From positions 1,116,001-1,180,000 of the forward strand of contig KE546965.1 of assembly GCA_000442125.1 (NCBI GenBank): a DNA stretch of 64,000 nucleotides. The letters are read 5' to 3'. The translations under genes were made by a program, and so were the position numbers. Positions 35,466 to 46,160 of this stretch are shown piece by piece. Source of the stretch: Opeltia flavorubescens (Eukaryota > Ascomycota > Lecanoromycetes > Teloschistales > Teloschistaceae). Below the pieces are notes generated by a model. The model was not told the DNA's origin. It saw only the letters and a list, made by a program, of their open reading frames with translations, and did no database searches. The stretch's first letter is position 1, and every line of letters starts with the position of its first letter.

Positions 35466-37212
35466 ATGTCGCTCTACTATGATGCAGCATCCCTTTTACT
35501 ATCATCGCAAAATCCATCAGGCTCGCTGAAATCTAGAGTCTTTGGATCCAAAAATCTTAAAAACTCGCCAAAGCAAGTGTATGCACTAGTAGCTGAAGCC
35601 TCAAAATGGAGTGCCATTCTCTCGGAAGTGGTTGATAAATCACAGTTGCTGCAGCACGAACGAAAGGTCAATTGAATTTCTGGATATCCGAAAATATCTA
35701 CTGACTTACTTAAGCTTTTGCGTATAGCTTTCTCCAGGCTTGGCTTTACTTCTTGTGCATGATCTTCTGCTTTCGAAATCGGGAGTTGCTGCTCCGGCGT
35801 CTCATCCACTGAGAGTAGCGGTCACGAAGCATAAGGCACGGTTAAGTGCGGAGCTGACGAAGATCAGGATCAGGAGAGGTCTGGGTAGTCTTGATGAGCT
35901 TCGTCTGCATCTTGCATGTAGTCCGGTACCTCAAAATGAGGATGGTCTCTCAAAAGTGATAGGTCATTCAGGGTTACGAACGAATTGGCCACATCCTCGA
36001 TGGGTGCGGATCAATACCCTGAAGACTACTCTTGCAGATCAATTGGAGACTTCTTTTGCTGGATACACAAATGCAAAGTCTCTCAATGAAGTGCTTCTCG
36101 CGAAACAAGATTCGAAGATTCTCTTCGTTGATGATCACGTCCCAAACCTCATCGCACTACCTCCAGCGACCGACCTCATCAAATCAGCAACCTATCGAAA
36201 TGGTTTGATCATATTGCAAGACAAAGCGTCATGCTTTCCAGCCTTCCTTTTAGACCCGCGAGCGGAAGATGGAGACTGCATTGATGCATGTGCTGCGCCT
36301 GGAAATAAGACTACGCATCTTGCGGCACTGCTTCGGAGTCGCTGTCAGGGTGCTCCCAAAGCGCAAGTTTGGGCTTGTGAGAGGGACAAGGCTCGCTCAG
36401 AAATATTGGCAGGAATGGTAAATCTTGCAGGATGTCAAAACATTGTCAATGTCAAAGCTGGACAAGACTTCTTGCTGCTAGACCCAGGGAAAGCTCCTTG
36501 GAAAGACGTAGGATCGTTGCTGCTTGATCCGAGTTGTTCTGGGAGTGGCATTGTAGGACGCGATGAGACACTTGCTGTTACTCTTCCAGGTCAAAGAAAC
36601 GATATCAAAGTGCCCAAGAATGGTAGGAAGCGAAAGCGTGGTCGAAAGGACGACGTCGAACCAGTTGTGGACAATGATATTGGAAAGGAGCAGCATGAAG
36701 AGCTCAAGCACGACACTGATGCCAATTCGCAGCTTCCCACTCGTCTAAAGGCACTTTCAGCTTTCCAGTTACGATTACTATTACATGCTTTTCGGTTCCC
36801 ATCCGCAAAAAGAATCTCCTACTCGACCTGCTCGGTCTATGCTGAAGAAAATGAGCATGTGATCATTGCTGCTTTACAGTCACCCATCGCTAAGCAACAC
36901 CATTGGCGCCTATTGAGAAGGGAAGAGCAAGTAGCAGGCATGCAGTCATGGCCAATTAGAGGAGACGCGGGTGCTTGTCTTCGGGGCGTGGAGGAGATCC
37001 AGATGTCAACAGATGAGATCACAGAATCTTGTATCAGATGTCGAACAGGTACGGAGGAAGGCACTCAAGGCTTCTTCGTTGCTGCGTTCGTTAAAGATCA
37101 TTCTGATCATGAGAAGCACCAAGAGGAGCCATTGAACGGCATTGTATCACCTGCAGGATCCAGCAGCCAAAGTATCGGACAGCAAGATGAGGAGTGGGAA
37201 GGTTTTCAGTGA
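35466..37212 (+). CDS. RCM1: 25S rRNA cytosine-C5 methyltransferase (Rcm1/NSUN5 type)
   Basis: Exons 35466-35666 and 35728-37212 join in phase to 561 residues. The intron starts with an unusual GTCAAT. It belongs to the Nop2/Sun family and is expected to methylate a cytosine of the large rRNA in the nucleolus. Motifs in order: RWVRINTLK; LQDKASCFPAFLLDP; the SAM loop DACAAPGNKTTHLA; motif IV DPSCSGSG, whose form is typical of NSUN5/Rcm1; and SYSTCSVYAEENE with the catalytic Cys. A basic, low-complexity insertion (NGRKRKRGRKDDVE) lies between motifs IV and VI. The C-terminus is acidic and variable. Start context ACAAATGTC. Confidence 0.93.
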
Positions 37213-37534
37213 CTTTTCTTAAAAACTAGAGACCAAGACTAAATCCCTCTGAGTGTGAACACCGAAAGTTTTCTGCAGACGCCAGCTTTTGGCGACCACC
37301 TTCACTAATAAATCGTTGTATCGAATGATATACTGTAGCTCGTGTGGTACAAGTCTTGACATACGTCATGGATGTTCCCTTCCATCATTTCGCATAGGTC
37401 ACGCTCAAGGGATACACTTCAATCGGTTGAAATATACGGTACAGGCCTTTGGTCATTGAGAAGCGTTCGATAAAGCCGTTGTTTTCCTTTCTTACTTCAT
37501 TCTCCATGTAGCTGTGGTCATCAGAGCCGTCAAT

Positions 37535-38656
37535 ATGGTACATCGATACATCCTCAACACCCCGTCGAAACTCCTCGTGGTGGAAAATCCTCAACACGAG
37601 CTTGCATCAAGTCTTGACAAATTGGTACGGGGCTATCCACCCCTCGGTAATTATACAGTGCATGAGCTCCATGGCCTGTACTCCGGCCCAACATCTATTG
37701 CATATCTCTTTCTTTGCCTCAGTCAGATTCGTCCGGATATGAATGTTGGCGGACATCACCCCATTTATTGGTGCAGGGCCTATCTTTCCGGTAACCGTCC
37801 TGCAACTCTGGTGTCTGCGGAGAAATGCGGTATAATCAACGAAGTACTGGCACTTGCTGCAGTTCAGGCTGCCCTGACTGGTGAACAACACTATATCGAC
37901 GTGCTGGTTTCACATGCAGACGCTATCGCAGGAGAGCCGCACGGTTCAGACGAGTGGCTGTATGGACGTGCAGGCTTTTTGTACTTGCTTCGACTGGTTC
38001 GCCAGTGGATTTCCAGCAGTAAAGAACAAATGGACGCCTGCCTCAAAAGTGTTGGTGATCGCATCATCGGGAATGGTCCTCCCTGGACGTGGCACGGAAA
38101 GCAATATCTGGGAGCTGTACATGGTGCTATTGGAATCGTCACGCAATTAATTCTCTCGGATCCCAATTATGCTACTCATCACAAGATTTCATCTATCTTG
38201 CTCAGTCTTCTCAAAGTACAGGACCAAGGCACAGGCAACTTCCCATCATCGATAGAGTCTGGAAAAGACACTCTCGTACAATTTTGTCACGGTGCTCCGG
38301 GCTTTGCCCTTTCCCTTCCACTGATCCGACAATATTTCGATGACACGATTCGAGGAATGATAGACAATGCATTAGTGGAAGCAAGAAAATGCATCTGGGA
38401 GAAGGGTCTATTGACAAAAGCCCCGAATTTATGTCATGGGACGACAGCTAATGCACTGGCACTTACCTCGCCTCAAAGGGATCACTTTATGGCGTACACA
38501 ACAGCAGATATGATAGCAAAAGGGGAGGTCGAGGGGTGGTATCTTAAAGGTAGCGATCCTTATGGACTTTTCTGTGGTGAAGCTGGTAGAGCATGGGGCT
38601 GGGCAGTATTGCAAGCCGGTTTGGACATGGGTATCCTTGGCTACTCTGATGTGTAA
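37535..38656 (+). CDS. LanC-like protein
   Basis: A single exon of 373 residues; the frame extends further upstream only from a GTG. The fold is the alpha-toroid of the lanthionine cyclase C family: repeated helices with GxxG turns (LYGRAGFLYLLR, GAVHGAIGIVTQL, FCHGAPGFALSL, NLCHGTTANALAL, LFCGEAGRAWGWA). The zinc ligands are present: the Cys of QFCHGAPG at about 250 and the Cys-His of NLCHGTTAN at about 299-300. Eukaryotic LanC-like proteins act on dehydrated residues with glutathione or have unclear roles; there is no lantibiotic precursor nearby. Probably cytoplasmic and standing alone. Confidence 0.92.
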   Translation: MVHRYILNTPSKLLVVENPQHELASSLDKLVRGYPPLGNYTVHELHGLYSGPTSIAYLFLCLSQIRPDMNVGGHHPIYWCRAYLSGNRPATLVSAEKCGIINEVLALAAVQAALTGEQHYIDVLVSHADAIAGEPHGSDEWLYGRAGFLYLLRLVRQWISSSKEQMDACLKSVGDRIIGNGPPWTWHGKQYLGAVHGAIGIVTQLILSDPNYATHHKISSILLSLLKVQDQGTGNFPSSIESGKDTLVQFCHGAPGFALSLPLIRQYFDDTIRGMIDNALVEARKCIWEKGLLTKAPNLCHGTTANALALTSPQRDHFMAYTTADMIAKGEVEGWYLKGSDPYGLFCGEAGRAWGWAVLQAGLDMGILGYSDV

Positions 38657-39158
38657 TCGATGCACTAATGACTACTATGAACCAAAAACAAAGATTTGGT
38701 CGTTGTCCGCTGCGAGGATATCAAAGTTGAGCGCGCTTCTAATCAACCATGGTACTCCTGACCTTCAAATAATGCCGGCGGGCCCATATTTACGTTCGAC
38801 CGGATGACAGAAAACGATATCTCTATCAGGTCATGGAGCATGTGGCTGTTAATTGTTTACGAGCGAGCATGCTCTATTCGGTTCGAATGAAGAACTCATT
38901 GGGCATTCTGATTATCCATAATTACAACGTATAGGAAATCGATAGGTCGACCTTTGAAATTTCGATCATACTAATCGAAGCCGTCTCCCGTTATCGATTT
39001 CCTCAGTCAACATTGCTAGCTATCTTCACTTTTGGCTCCTCAATCGTGTCAAAACACATTATCATCCACCGCTCATTGCAACTGCTGGTTTCAACCCCCG
39101 CATAACTCAGAATAAATCCTTACTATCGCTTAGTATCTTTAGCTAGAGATCTCTCGCC
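38657..39158. other. Intergenic
   Basis: About 500 bases, presumably terminator of the LanC-like gene and promoter of the next. Nothing recognised. Confidence 0.5.
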
Positions 39159-40373
39159 ATGAAGATTAACCTTGTTCCTGATAGTTCCAGAACTCGACGA
39201 GCTCATCACTATCACCATGAATTGGCGCCGAGTGATATGACGAGGCCAGCAAAGCGTCGCACAGAACGCCGCAATGATACTCTTTCAAAAGACACTTCCA
39301 AAGGGCGTCGAGTTGCGAAGGTGCGGCACCGAGGACAGATCGGTGCGAAGACACATGAAGCTCTAATCCAAGCAGCGGAGGTAGCAAAGGAGAAAGATTT
39401 GGAAAGAGCACTCGGTGGCCTCAATTTGAATGTATCTGACGCAACACCGAACGTAGAGCAACCGCGCCCGCCACCCGTACTACTGGCCCAAGATTTTGAT
39501 CCCCTCACCGGAAGCTCGATAGCTAGCCAATATACTGGAACATTCACAAGCCCGAGATTACGCAAATATGGTCCATGTAGCTCTCTGACTGAGTTGGAGA
39601 AGGCAATAGACAACCGAACCGCAATGGATGTAGAAGCCTACGAGGAGAACCCGAACGTAATATTACCGAGGAAACGTCAAACGCGAGTCATGGATGCATT
39701 ATTCTACGGTCGTACAGACCTCAATGCAATGCGATTCGAAAACCACTGTAAACAGATCGAGGAAGCCGAGCATTTCAACGATCTGTCAGAGAAACGTGAC
39801 GTCTATCGGCCGCAACATAAAATTTCACCTAAAGAATTGACAGAAAGGCGTGACCTGCACCGACCCTGGCATGAACGCAACATAGTGAACCTGTCGACCG
39901 GAAAGCGTGACCTACACGAACCCGAGGGAAACCCTAGGCGTGTCGCACTGCCTCCTATCATGAATGCAAGAGGCACTACAGACACTGGAGAACCAACAAG
40001 TTGCGGAACAGCACCACTTTTCGACTCCTACCGGCCAGCCCGAGATGGCAGAAATCCTAACCGAGAATTTGGCAGCGTAGCAAAGCTGCCACGCCCTTCT
40101 GATGACTCTCACCGACCGTATCAGGGGAGAAACACCCGTCCCCTGCGCTCTGGCGACGAGTCTTCGGATTTTGTGCTAGGAAGACGATCTGGGATGATGA
40201 TTGACTCCTACCGACCAAATAAGAGAGATGGACGTCGATCAAGGTGCGAGAAGGCTTCTGGCAAAGAGCGAATTGGGCGAGGAGCAGCTCATCGCACGAG
40301 GTTGGTTGATTCATATCGACCAGCGGACAATAGAATGGATATGGAGCTTTCAGACATGATGAAGGATTCCTGA
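39159..40373 (+). CDS. DSYRP-repeat disordered protein (404 aa)
   Basis: A single exon, strongly basic and disordered. The C-terminal half carries a short degenerate repeat. Three copies read KRDVYRP, RRDLHRP and KRDLHEP (about residues 212, 229 and 249). Four more read DSYRP or DSHRP (about 289, 316, 349 and 385), usually followed by an Arg/Gly-rich stretch. The first 130 residues contain a Lys/Arg-rich block (RPAKRRTERRNDT) and a helix with KTHEALIQAAEVAKEKDLERAL. The regular short linear motif suggests a multivalent binding protein, perhaps for RNA or a signalling partner, but I do not recognise the family. Confidence 0.72.
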   Translation: MKINLVPDSSRTRRAHHYHHELAPSDMTRPAKRRTERRNDTLSKDTSKGRRVAKVRHRGQIGAKTHEALIQAAEVAKEKDLERALGGLNLNVSDATPNVEQPRPPPVLLAQDFDPLTGSSIASQYTGTFTSPRLRKYGPCSSLTELEKAIDNRTAMDVEAYEENPNVILPRKRQTRVMDALFYGRTDLNAMRFENHCKQIEEAEHFNDLSEKRDVYRPQHKISPKELTERRDLHRPWHERNIVNLSTGKRDLHEPEGNPRRVALPPIMNARGTTDTGEPTSCGTAPLFDSYRPARDGRNPNREFGSVAKLPRPSDDSHRPYQGRNTRPLRSGDESSDFVLGRRSGMMIDSYRPNKRDGRRSRCEKASGKERIGRGAAHRTRLVDSYRPADNRMDMELSDMMKDS

Positions 40374-41164
40374 TGGAGCGGTTTGGAGCTGGTATCTGCT
40401 CTTCATTTCGAAAAGGGGCTTGATGGAGCCAGATACGTTTAGAGCGAGGACGAAACTTCATGCAGTGTTTGGGAACGGAACAAGAGTCAGATGAAAGACT
40501 TCTTTACCCATTGTGGGTGATTCTGTGGTTTATTGGGGATCAAGCGCTGAGACACAATCATCAATACAGAACTCGTCTCTGCATGTATTTCTCAGAGTCT
40601 TAATCCTGGGATTGCCAAAATCAAGTAATACTTCTCGACTCCCAATGATAGGCCCCTTTTTGACTCGTGAAATATTTGCACTGACAACTTGCCGAGGAGT
40701 CCTGGCTCAGTTGAATGGCTCTCATCGACGTGCCCGGACGGAGTGTCGATAGACCTAGTGACTGGTTCAAAATCGTTGAGTGAGTACTCACCCAAGAATT
40801 CGTAAGACTTCATGAGTTGCAGAGGCCTTCCTGAACACGAGTATGTGTATGGGTGTGGTAGTTGAGACGCTTATATTGCCTTCGTTCCCTGTGGAAGCTC
40901 CCTGCCATATAGGACGGCGCTAAAAACTATGCTATAGGCTGATCCGTGGGGTAAGTCGCACGAAGAGTTGGGTAAAGGATGGGGAACAAGCCCGTTGTTC
41001 GTGGGTAGAATGCAGGGCGGATTGGGTGTGTGAAGCGGTTAGGTCTACTCTCCTTTTGAATGCAACGGTTTCTTTACATCAAGGATTCGACACATCGATT
41101 CATTCCATACGAATGCCGTAGGACAAGATCAGATGCTTTGCCACTATAATCTAATCACACTTCT
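40374..41164. other. Intergenic
   Basis: About 790 bases between converging genes. No supported frame. Confidence 0.5.
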
Positions 41165-41775
41165 CTAAGCAGAAGCATTAGGCAACTCGTCCGCCCCCTC
41201 CTCCCCCTGATCAACTTTCTTCCCCGCCACCCCCGCCCCCTCCTTCTCCAGCCCCCTCTGCCCCGCCTGCATTTCCTCGTCTACCATTTGGTTACCACTC
41301 TCCACCCCGCTAGCACCAACTCCAGCTAATCCTCCTCCACCACTCTGCCCGTCACGTAACTCTTTAGACGACTGCCCCTGCACCGGCTTTCCCAGGCCCT
41401 GATGCACGTCCCCGGAAGTCGCTCCCCCTAGAGTAGATGATGCGGTTGTGTGGGTTGACTCTTTGCCATGGGAGCGGAGCACGTCTGGATTATCGGCTTG
41501 GGAGGGGACTTCAGAGATGTTGTTTGGTTTGAAGGTGCGGTCTGCGGGCGCAGAGCCTGGAGGGAGGGTTTTGGCGGAGAATTCTGGAGCAGCGTCGTTC
41601 CCCACTAGGGTACCAGGAGCGTGCTGTAAGTTTAGCGTCAGTGTATATCTTTGGAAATGGGCGGTGGACGAATGGCTAAACATACACCGTGAGTAGTCAT
41701 GGGTTCGTCACGTGGCTTATGAGGATTGAACTCGCCCTGTGCGTTCGTCATTGAATCTGGGTTACGGGATGCCAT
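41165..41775 (-). CDS. Conserved disordered fungal protein
   Basis: Exons 41686-41775 and 41165-41623 join in phase over a 62-nt intron (GTATGT donor) to 182 residues. Exon 1 reads MASRNPDSMTNAQGEFNPHK. Exon 2 continues GTLVGNDAAPEFSAKTLPPG, then APADRTFKPN and SEVPSQADNPDV. I recognise this series as a widespread, unnamed fungal family. It is short, hydrophilic, Gly/Ser/Glu-rich and probably unfolded. The order of blocks recalls stress-related hydrophilic proteins, but I have no direct basis for a function. The C-terminal 60 residues are Gly/Glu-rich low complexity. Confidence 0.8.
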
Positions 41776-42323
41776 TGCAGTGGATTGTCGAGATCTTAGT
41801 ATTTTGTATCGGGTATGATATTGGGCTGCGGTACGGTTTGAAGGAAATTCTTAGGCTGGCTGAGTTGTGAATCTCAAAGTTTTCGTGTGCATGAAGGACG
41901 TCATTGACGGCAATACTACGTCACGGTTTTGACGAGATGCTCAGTCATTGGCACGGCGCGACAAGGCAAGAACTAGACATTAGATACCGCACAGATACTT
42001 ATGCTGCGGCTGGCTCACCTCTCCCCGAAACCTTGTAGGCGGTAACGACTCTTATTCTACTCCAACGCTATGCTAGATAGTATATCGACATCGCGGACGA
42101 TCATTCTGAACGTGTTGGCACCATACTCAAGACAGCAATCGTCCCATGTTAATCACTAGCTAATATCTTTCGATATGCAGTTTCCTTTCCCATTTGCGTG
42201 GAGCCACTTTGGAACCTGAAATCCCGATAAGTTTCCTCCCATATGTCATACAGTATATACCAGCTTCTTTCTTCAACCCCACCCTGCTCCTTCATCCTTC
42301 ATACTCCGAGGGTTGCCCAAAAT
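41776..42323. other. Intergenic
   Basis: About 550 bases between two minus-strand genes. It contains the upstream region of the disordered-protein gene and the tail of OMP decarboxylase. No supported frame. Confidence 0.5.
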
Positions 42324-43593
42324 CTATCTCTTCCTCCCAATCCTCTCTTCATAACCCCTCCACGCCTCCTTCCTGTACTTTTCCGCTTCACTTCCCTTAT
42401 CCCGGGCCGCAATCACTCCCCTTCCCACAATCACCACATCCGCCCCTTCATCCCTGACCACCTCCCTCGGTCCCCTCCACCTCTGACCCATCCCATCCCC
42501 CTCAGCACCACTCGGCAGCCCCACACCAGGTGTGAAAACCAAAAACTCATCCTCGTCTTCCTTGTTCAAGTCTTCCTGCGCCACAAACCCCAGAACAAAA
42601 TCCTTATGCTTCCTCGCTGCAGACACACAAGCGGACGTATACGCGGGCGTGAGCATATTGTCTTCAGAACTCATCTGCGCCAAGAGTAAGAGCCCGCGTG
42701 CGTGTGGCGGGGGACCGAGTTCGCGGAGAGCAGTGGCACGGTCGAGCTGAGTTTCGGAAGAGGACGAGAGGGAACGGGAAAGTGTGGCGGGATTGGGAGG
42801 TGAGGGTTCGAAGGTTTGGGAGATCGTGGTCGTGGCTGTTACGACGGAGGAGCGGCGATGGGACATGTCGATCATGGAGTCGGGGCTTAGAGGCTGGTAT
42901 GAAGAGGAGGGCTGGGCGGGTGATGAAGAAGTGGGGGCCGATGAGGATGGGATTTGGGGTTCGAAGGGGTTGGTGATTGTGATGTTGTGAGGGGGGAGGT
43001 CGGCTTCTGTGTCTGTGTCTATGGCGCTGCCGTCTATGCTGCTGCGGGGGGTGCCAGTGGAGATTTCGGTGGAGACAGACTGGTTTAAGGAGATGAGGGC
43101 GGAGGTGGCGGCGGTGTGGAGGGACGGGATTATGGCGGGGCCTGGGAATATGTGGGCGTTCGTTAGGTGGGCCCAGGTAGCAATGCGATGAATACCGCGG
43201 GCATATTGCGATTGCACTGTGTCTGCAAATGTAGTGAGTATTACTGCTATGGAAGGGATCATGAGGCTTACTGCCAATGTCACCAAACTTCCTATCCTCG
43301 AAGATCAAGAAGTACTTGCGCTTGGCGATTTCTTGGAGACCTTTTACGGTCCGTTCAGAGAAGTCGTCAATTATGTCAATATGTGTTTTGAGGATGCAAA
43401 TCGAATCGCCGACTTCTTCAGCCAATCGAAGTAGAGTGGACGTGTTATGGACATCGGCCGACACACAAAGATTGGATTGCTTAATGGCGATGAGGGAGAG
43501 GAGATAGCTGGTCAATGCTGGCAGTGTCTCCGATTCTGCTCGCGCAGAGAATGTCTGAGAGCGACTTGAATGCCGTTTTGGACCCATTGTCAT
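42324..43593 (-). CDS. URA3: Orotidine-5'-phosphate decarboxylase
   Basis: Exons 43272-43593 and 42324-43222 join in phase over a 49-nt intron to 406 residues. It catalyses the last step of UMP synthesis. Visible motifs: LCVSADV, LKTHIDIIDDF, the active-site FEDRKFGDIGNTV (split by the intron), RGLLLLAQMSSEDN and the phosphate-binding VIVGRGV near the end. Between the YARGIHRIATWAHLTNAH segment and RGLLLLAQ lies a Ser/Pro/Thr-rich insertion of about 120 residues. Such an insertion is known from filamentous ascomycete enzymes (pyr-4/pyrG type) and absent in yeast. Start: ATG 43593 is followed by a second ATG two codons later. Confidence 0.96.
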
Positions 43594-43880
43594 TCAATTG
43601 GATTGAGGTTGCCTGTTCCCTTGCTTGTTCCTGGTTGGATCCGAGGTAGGTTTTGTAGGCTTCGCGGAGGTTAAGTTAGTGGCAGCGGCCACTTACGCAG
43701 GGGCTTAAATGATCTTCCCTCCTTGCTGCTCACTGTCTGATCTCTCGTCGTAGATTTGAAACATAGTGTACTGCCATATGATTGAGAGAATTTCCTTAAT
43801 CCCTGACCAGCGAAAGACGGCAAAAAAAGAATAAAGCACTAAAGGCCAATACCGTTCATCCAGCAAAATTTTGATATATG

Positions 43881-43968
43881 CGATCTCGGTGCGATTCGAA
43901 CGCACAATCTTTGGTGATTGAGACCGATAGACCGAAAACCAACGCCTTAACCATTAGGCCACGAGACC
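43881..43968 (-). tRNA. tRNA-Arg (anticodon UCG) with a 15-nt intron
   Basis: Read on the minus strand the cloverleaf is complete: acceptor stem GGTCTCG/CGAGATC (one G-U pair) with G as discriminator, D stem GCC/GGC, anticodon stem TTGGT/ACCAA, variable loop AGATT, T stem GTGCG/CGCAC with loop TTCGAAT. The anticodon loop is interrupted after position 37 by 15 nt (43917-43931). The anticodon TCG lies at 43933-43935. Mature length is 73 nt. It sits between OMP decarboxylase and GPI3. Confidence 0.9.
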
Positions 43969-44245
43969 AGGAATGAAAGATCGTCGGGAACAAAATAAAT
44001 AATCAAACAATCTTATTGGAGCTACTATGTGCGATGCAAATGCAGCACAGCGCTAGTAGTGCTTTGTCAGCGAAGCTTGGCATATTTTAGCCAATCAGAT
44101 AGTTGTATTTAGCACGAATTCGTGAAAAATAGAATAAAATTGAAAATACTAAAAAATTCAAATAGTCCTTTTGAAAACAAGCTCTTCATTACATCAAGAG
44201 TTCGGCATATCGATTCATTGCATACGGATGCCTTGGGATAAGACC

Positions 44246-45846
44246 TTAACATCCGTTATTTTTCAACCGAAACCCCCGACTCATTAACGGCCCCATTTCA
44301 TCTGCCTCCTCATCTCCAACGTTCACTTTTCTCAAGAGCTTCTTCGGCCAATTCTTCGCAACGTCAATGTCCTTCCTCGGCGCCCAGATCTCTAAAAATT
44401 GCAAGAGCAAGAAGTCAATCACTACACACAAGCAGAATAATTTCCCAGCCCAAACCCCACACCCATAATACCTCTTCAGCCGATCGATCAATGCGAAACT
44501 TTGCACGCCCGCCCTTCCTCTCGTAGCAGACCATCCACTACTGCCATAAGTATCACCATAGAAATTTTCCTCGCTCAATGCGCCAGTGATGCCGTCGTAA
44601 ACCCGCTCAGTGCGCTCCGCAATATTCGTCCAAGAATACATCATCTTGACCTGGTCGTGAAACCTCTCTGTCCGCACTTTTCCCGCTCTCAACGCCGTAA
44701 TCGCATTTCTAGTCTCCTGAACAAGATCATCCTCCTCCGGTTTCGCAAATTTGGTCATATGCTGCGGCAAAACTTCCGGAATACCACCCACGCGCGTACA
44801 CACGACATACAAACCGCAACTCGCAGCCTCCACAATGACGGTGCCGAATGCTTCTGTGAGACTGGGATGTAGGTATATGTGGCCTCGAACCATGACGTCG
44901 CGAACTTCTTCGTGGCGGACAGGACCTAAGAGCTCGACTTTGTCTTGAAGCACGCAGCGTTCGAGCATCTGTTCGAGATCGATGGCTTTAGGGCCGGAGC
45001 CAGCGATGATGAAGCGGACATTTAAATCAAGGGCGAGGATGCGGGGGATAGCAGCGATAAGGAGATCGGTGCCTTTGTTGTAGAAGAGGCGGGAGATGAC
45101 GACAATAGTGATGGTGGAATTTGGGCCGAGTGGTTGGGGAGGTGCAGGTGTTGGGATAGTTGGGGGATAGATGCTGTTCGTTGATGCGATGGATGTTTTT
45201 CTGGTGTTTGCGGAATCGTTGGTGTAGTTTAGCGGCTGGAAGTTTTCGGCGACGACAGCGTTGGGAATTACAGAGACCATCAGCGGGTCTAGGGATGCGC
45301 GGAGGACGGTGTTTTCTTTGCTTTTGGGGTGTTTAGAGGACTTGAATGAATAAGGAGAAAGGAGAGGGCTCACCAAGTGTGGCTTACACAAATGACATGA
45401 TCCACATCGCTGAGGGTAAACTTCAATAACTTGTTCGTCAATATACTCGCAGCGTCCGCAAACCCGAATAACGAATGGTCCGTAAAAACAGTCCGCAGCC
45501 CCATCGTCCTTGCATGCAGTATTGCCTCATGGCACAAAGAACTCAGGCTGGCATGTCCGTGTACGATTTCAATTTCCTCCCTTAGAACGATATTTCGAAA
45601 AATGGGGAAGAAGGAAAATACAGTGGGAAAAGAAGATTCACGGTAGATGACGAAAAAAGGAACATGGTAGACTTTTAGACCGTTGGTAAGGTATCGCACA
45701 CCTGTGCGGCCTTTGTAAGCATGAGTGATTATGATGACTTTGTGACCGCGGTCGATGAGTTTGGTGGAGAGTTGGTAGATGTGGGATTCCACGCCGCCGG
45801 GTTGAGGGAAGAAGAAGTCACTGACCATAGCAATATTGTAGGGCAT
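44246..45846 (-). CDS. GPI3: Phosphatidylinositol N-acetylglucosaminyltransferase catalytic subunit
   Basis: Exons 45374-45846 and 44246-45320 join in phase over a 53-nt intron to 515 residues. It is the catalytic subunit (PIG-A/Spt14) of the ER complex that adds GlcNAc to phosphatidylinositol, the first step of GPI anchor synthesis. It starts [20 protein letters not shown], typical of the family. Later come [17 protein letters not shown] then CKENTVLRA across the splice, and the GT4 signature with the EX7E pair ([15 protein letters not shown]). Near the C-terminus is a single membrane segment ([19 protein letters not shown]) expected for this type of protein. The acceptor ends AAAAG rather than the usual CAG. 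Confidence 0.95.
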
Positions 45847-45960
45847 TTTGAAGCTACCAGATGCAAACAGCGAAGAGCCAAAGCGAGGAATCGATACCTA
45901 GATGTTAGGATCGACCCGTCCAACGCGCCAAGCGTTGCACAGTTCCGTGTTCTTGTCGGC

Positions 45961-45999
45961 ATCAGGGCCGACAAGTATTTTGAGCTTCCGGATTCGCTC
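45961..45999 (+). repeat. 39-bp dispersed repeat, copy 1
   Basis: Matches 52268-52306 at 38 of 39 positions. Both encode RADKYFELPD in one frame. Flanks differ. Confidence 0.8.
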
Positions 46000-46060
46000 C
46001 TCTTTAAGCCGCGCGGCTTGCTCGATCGTCATCCCGACCGGGAAATTTTCTCGAAAAAGA

Positions 46061-46160
46061 TAGGGCTCAGCCCTAAGCAGGGCCGCGCTAGCGGCGGCCC
46101 ATGCCGCATCCTTCCTAGCCTTATGGTTCTACGCATATATTAGGGCTTAGGGCTAGGGCT
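46061..46160. repeat. GC-rich palindromes and telomere-like tract
   Basis: Contains TAGGGCT/AGCCCTA around a single C (46061-46075), GGGCCGC/GCGGCCC with a 7-base loop (46080-46100), and a short tract with two TTAGGG units and a CTAGGG (about 46138-46160). This is interstitial, not a chromosome end, because genes continue on both sides. Confidence 0.6.

Noticed and set aside
37385-37597. Minus-strand frame over the LanC-like start
   Set aside because: Shadow; the plus-strand protein is well supported.
42698-43191. Plus-strand frames opposite OMP decarboxylase
   Set aside because: Shadows caused by the Ser/Pro-rich insertion of the enzyme.
46138-46160. Telomere
   Set aside because: Only two to three degenerate units, and genes continue on both sides; at most an interstitial relic.
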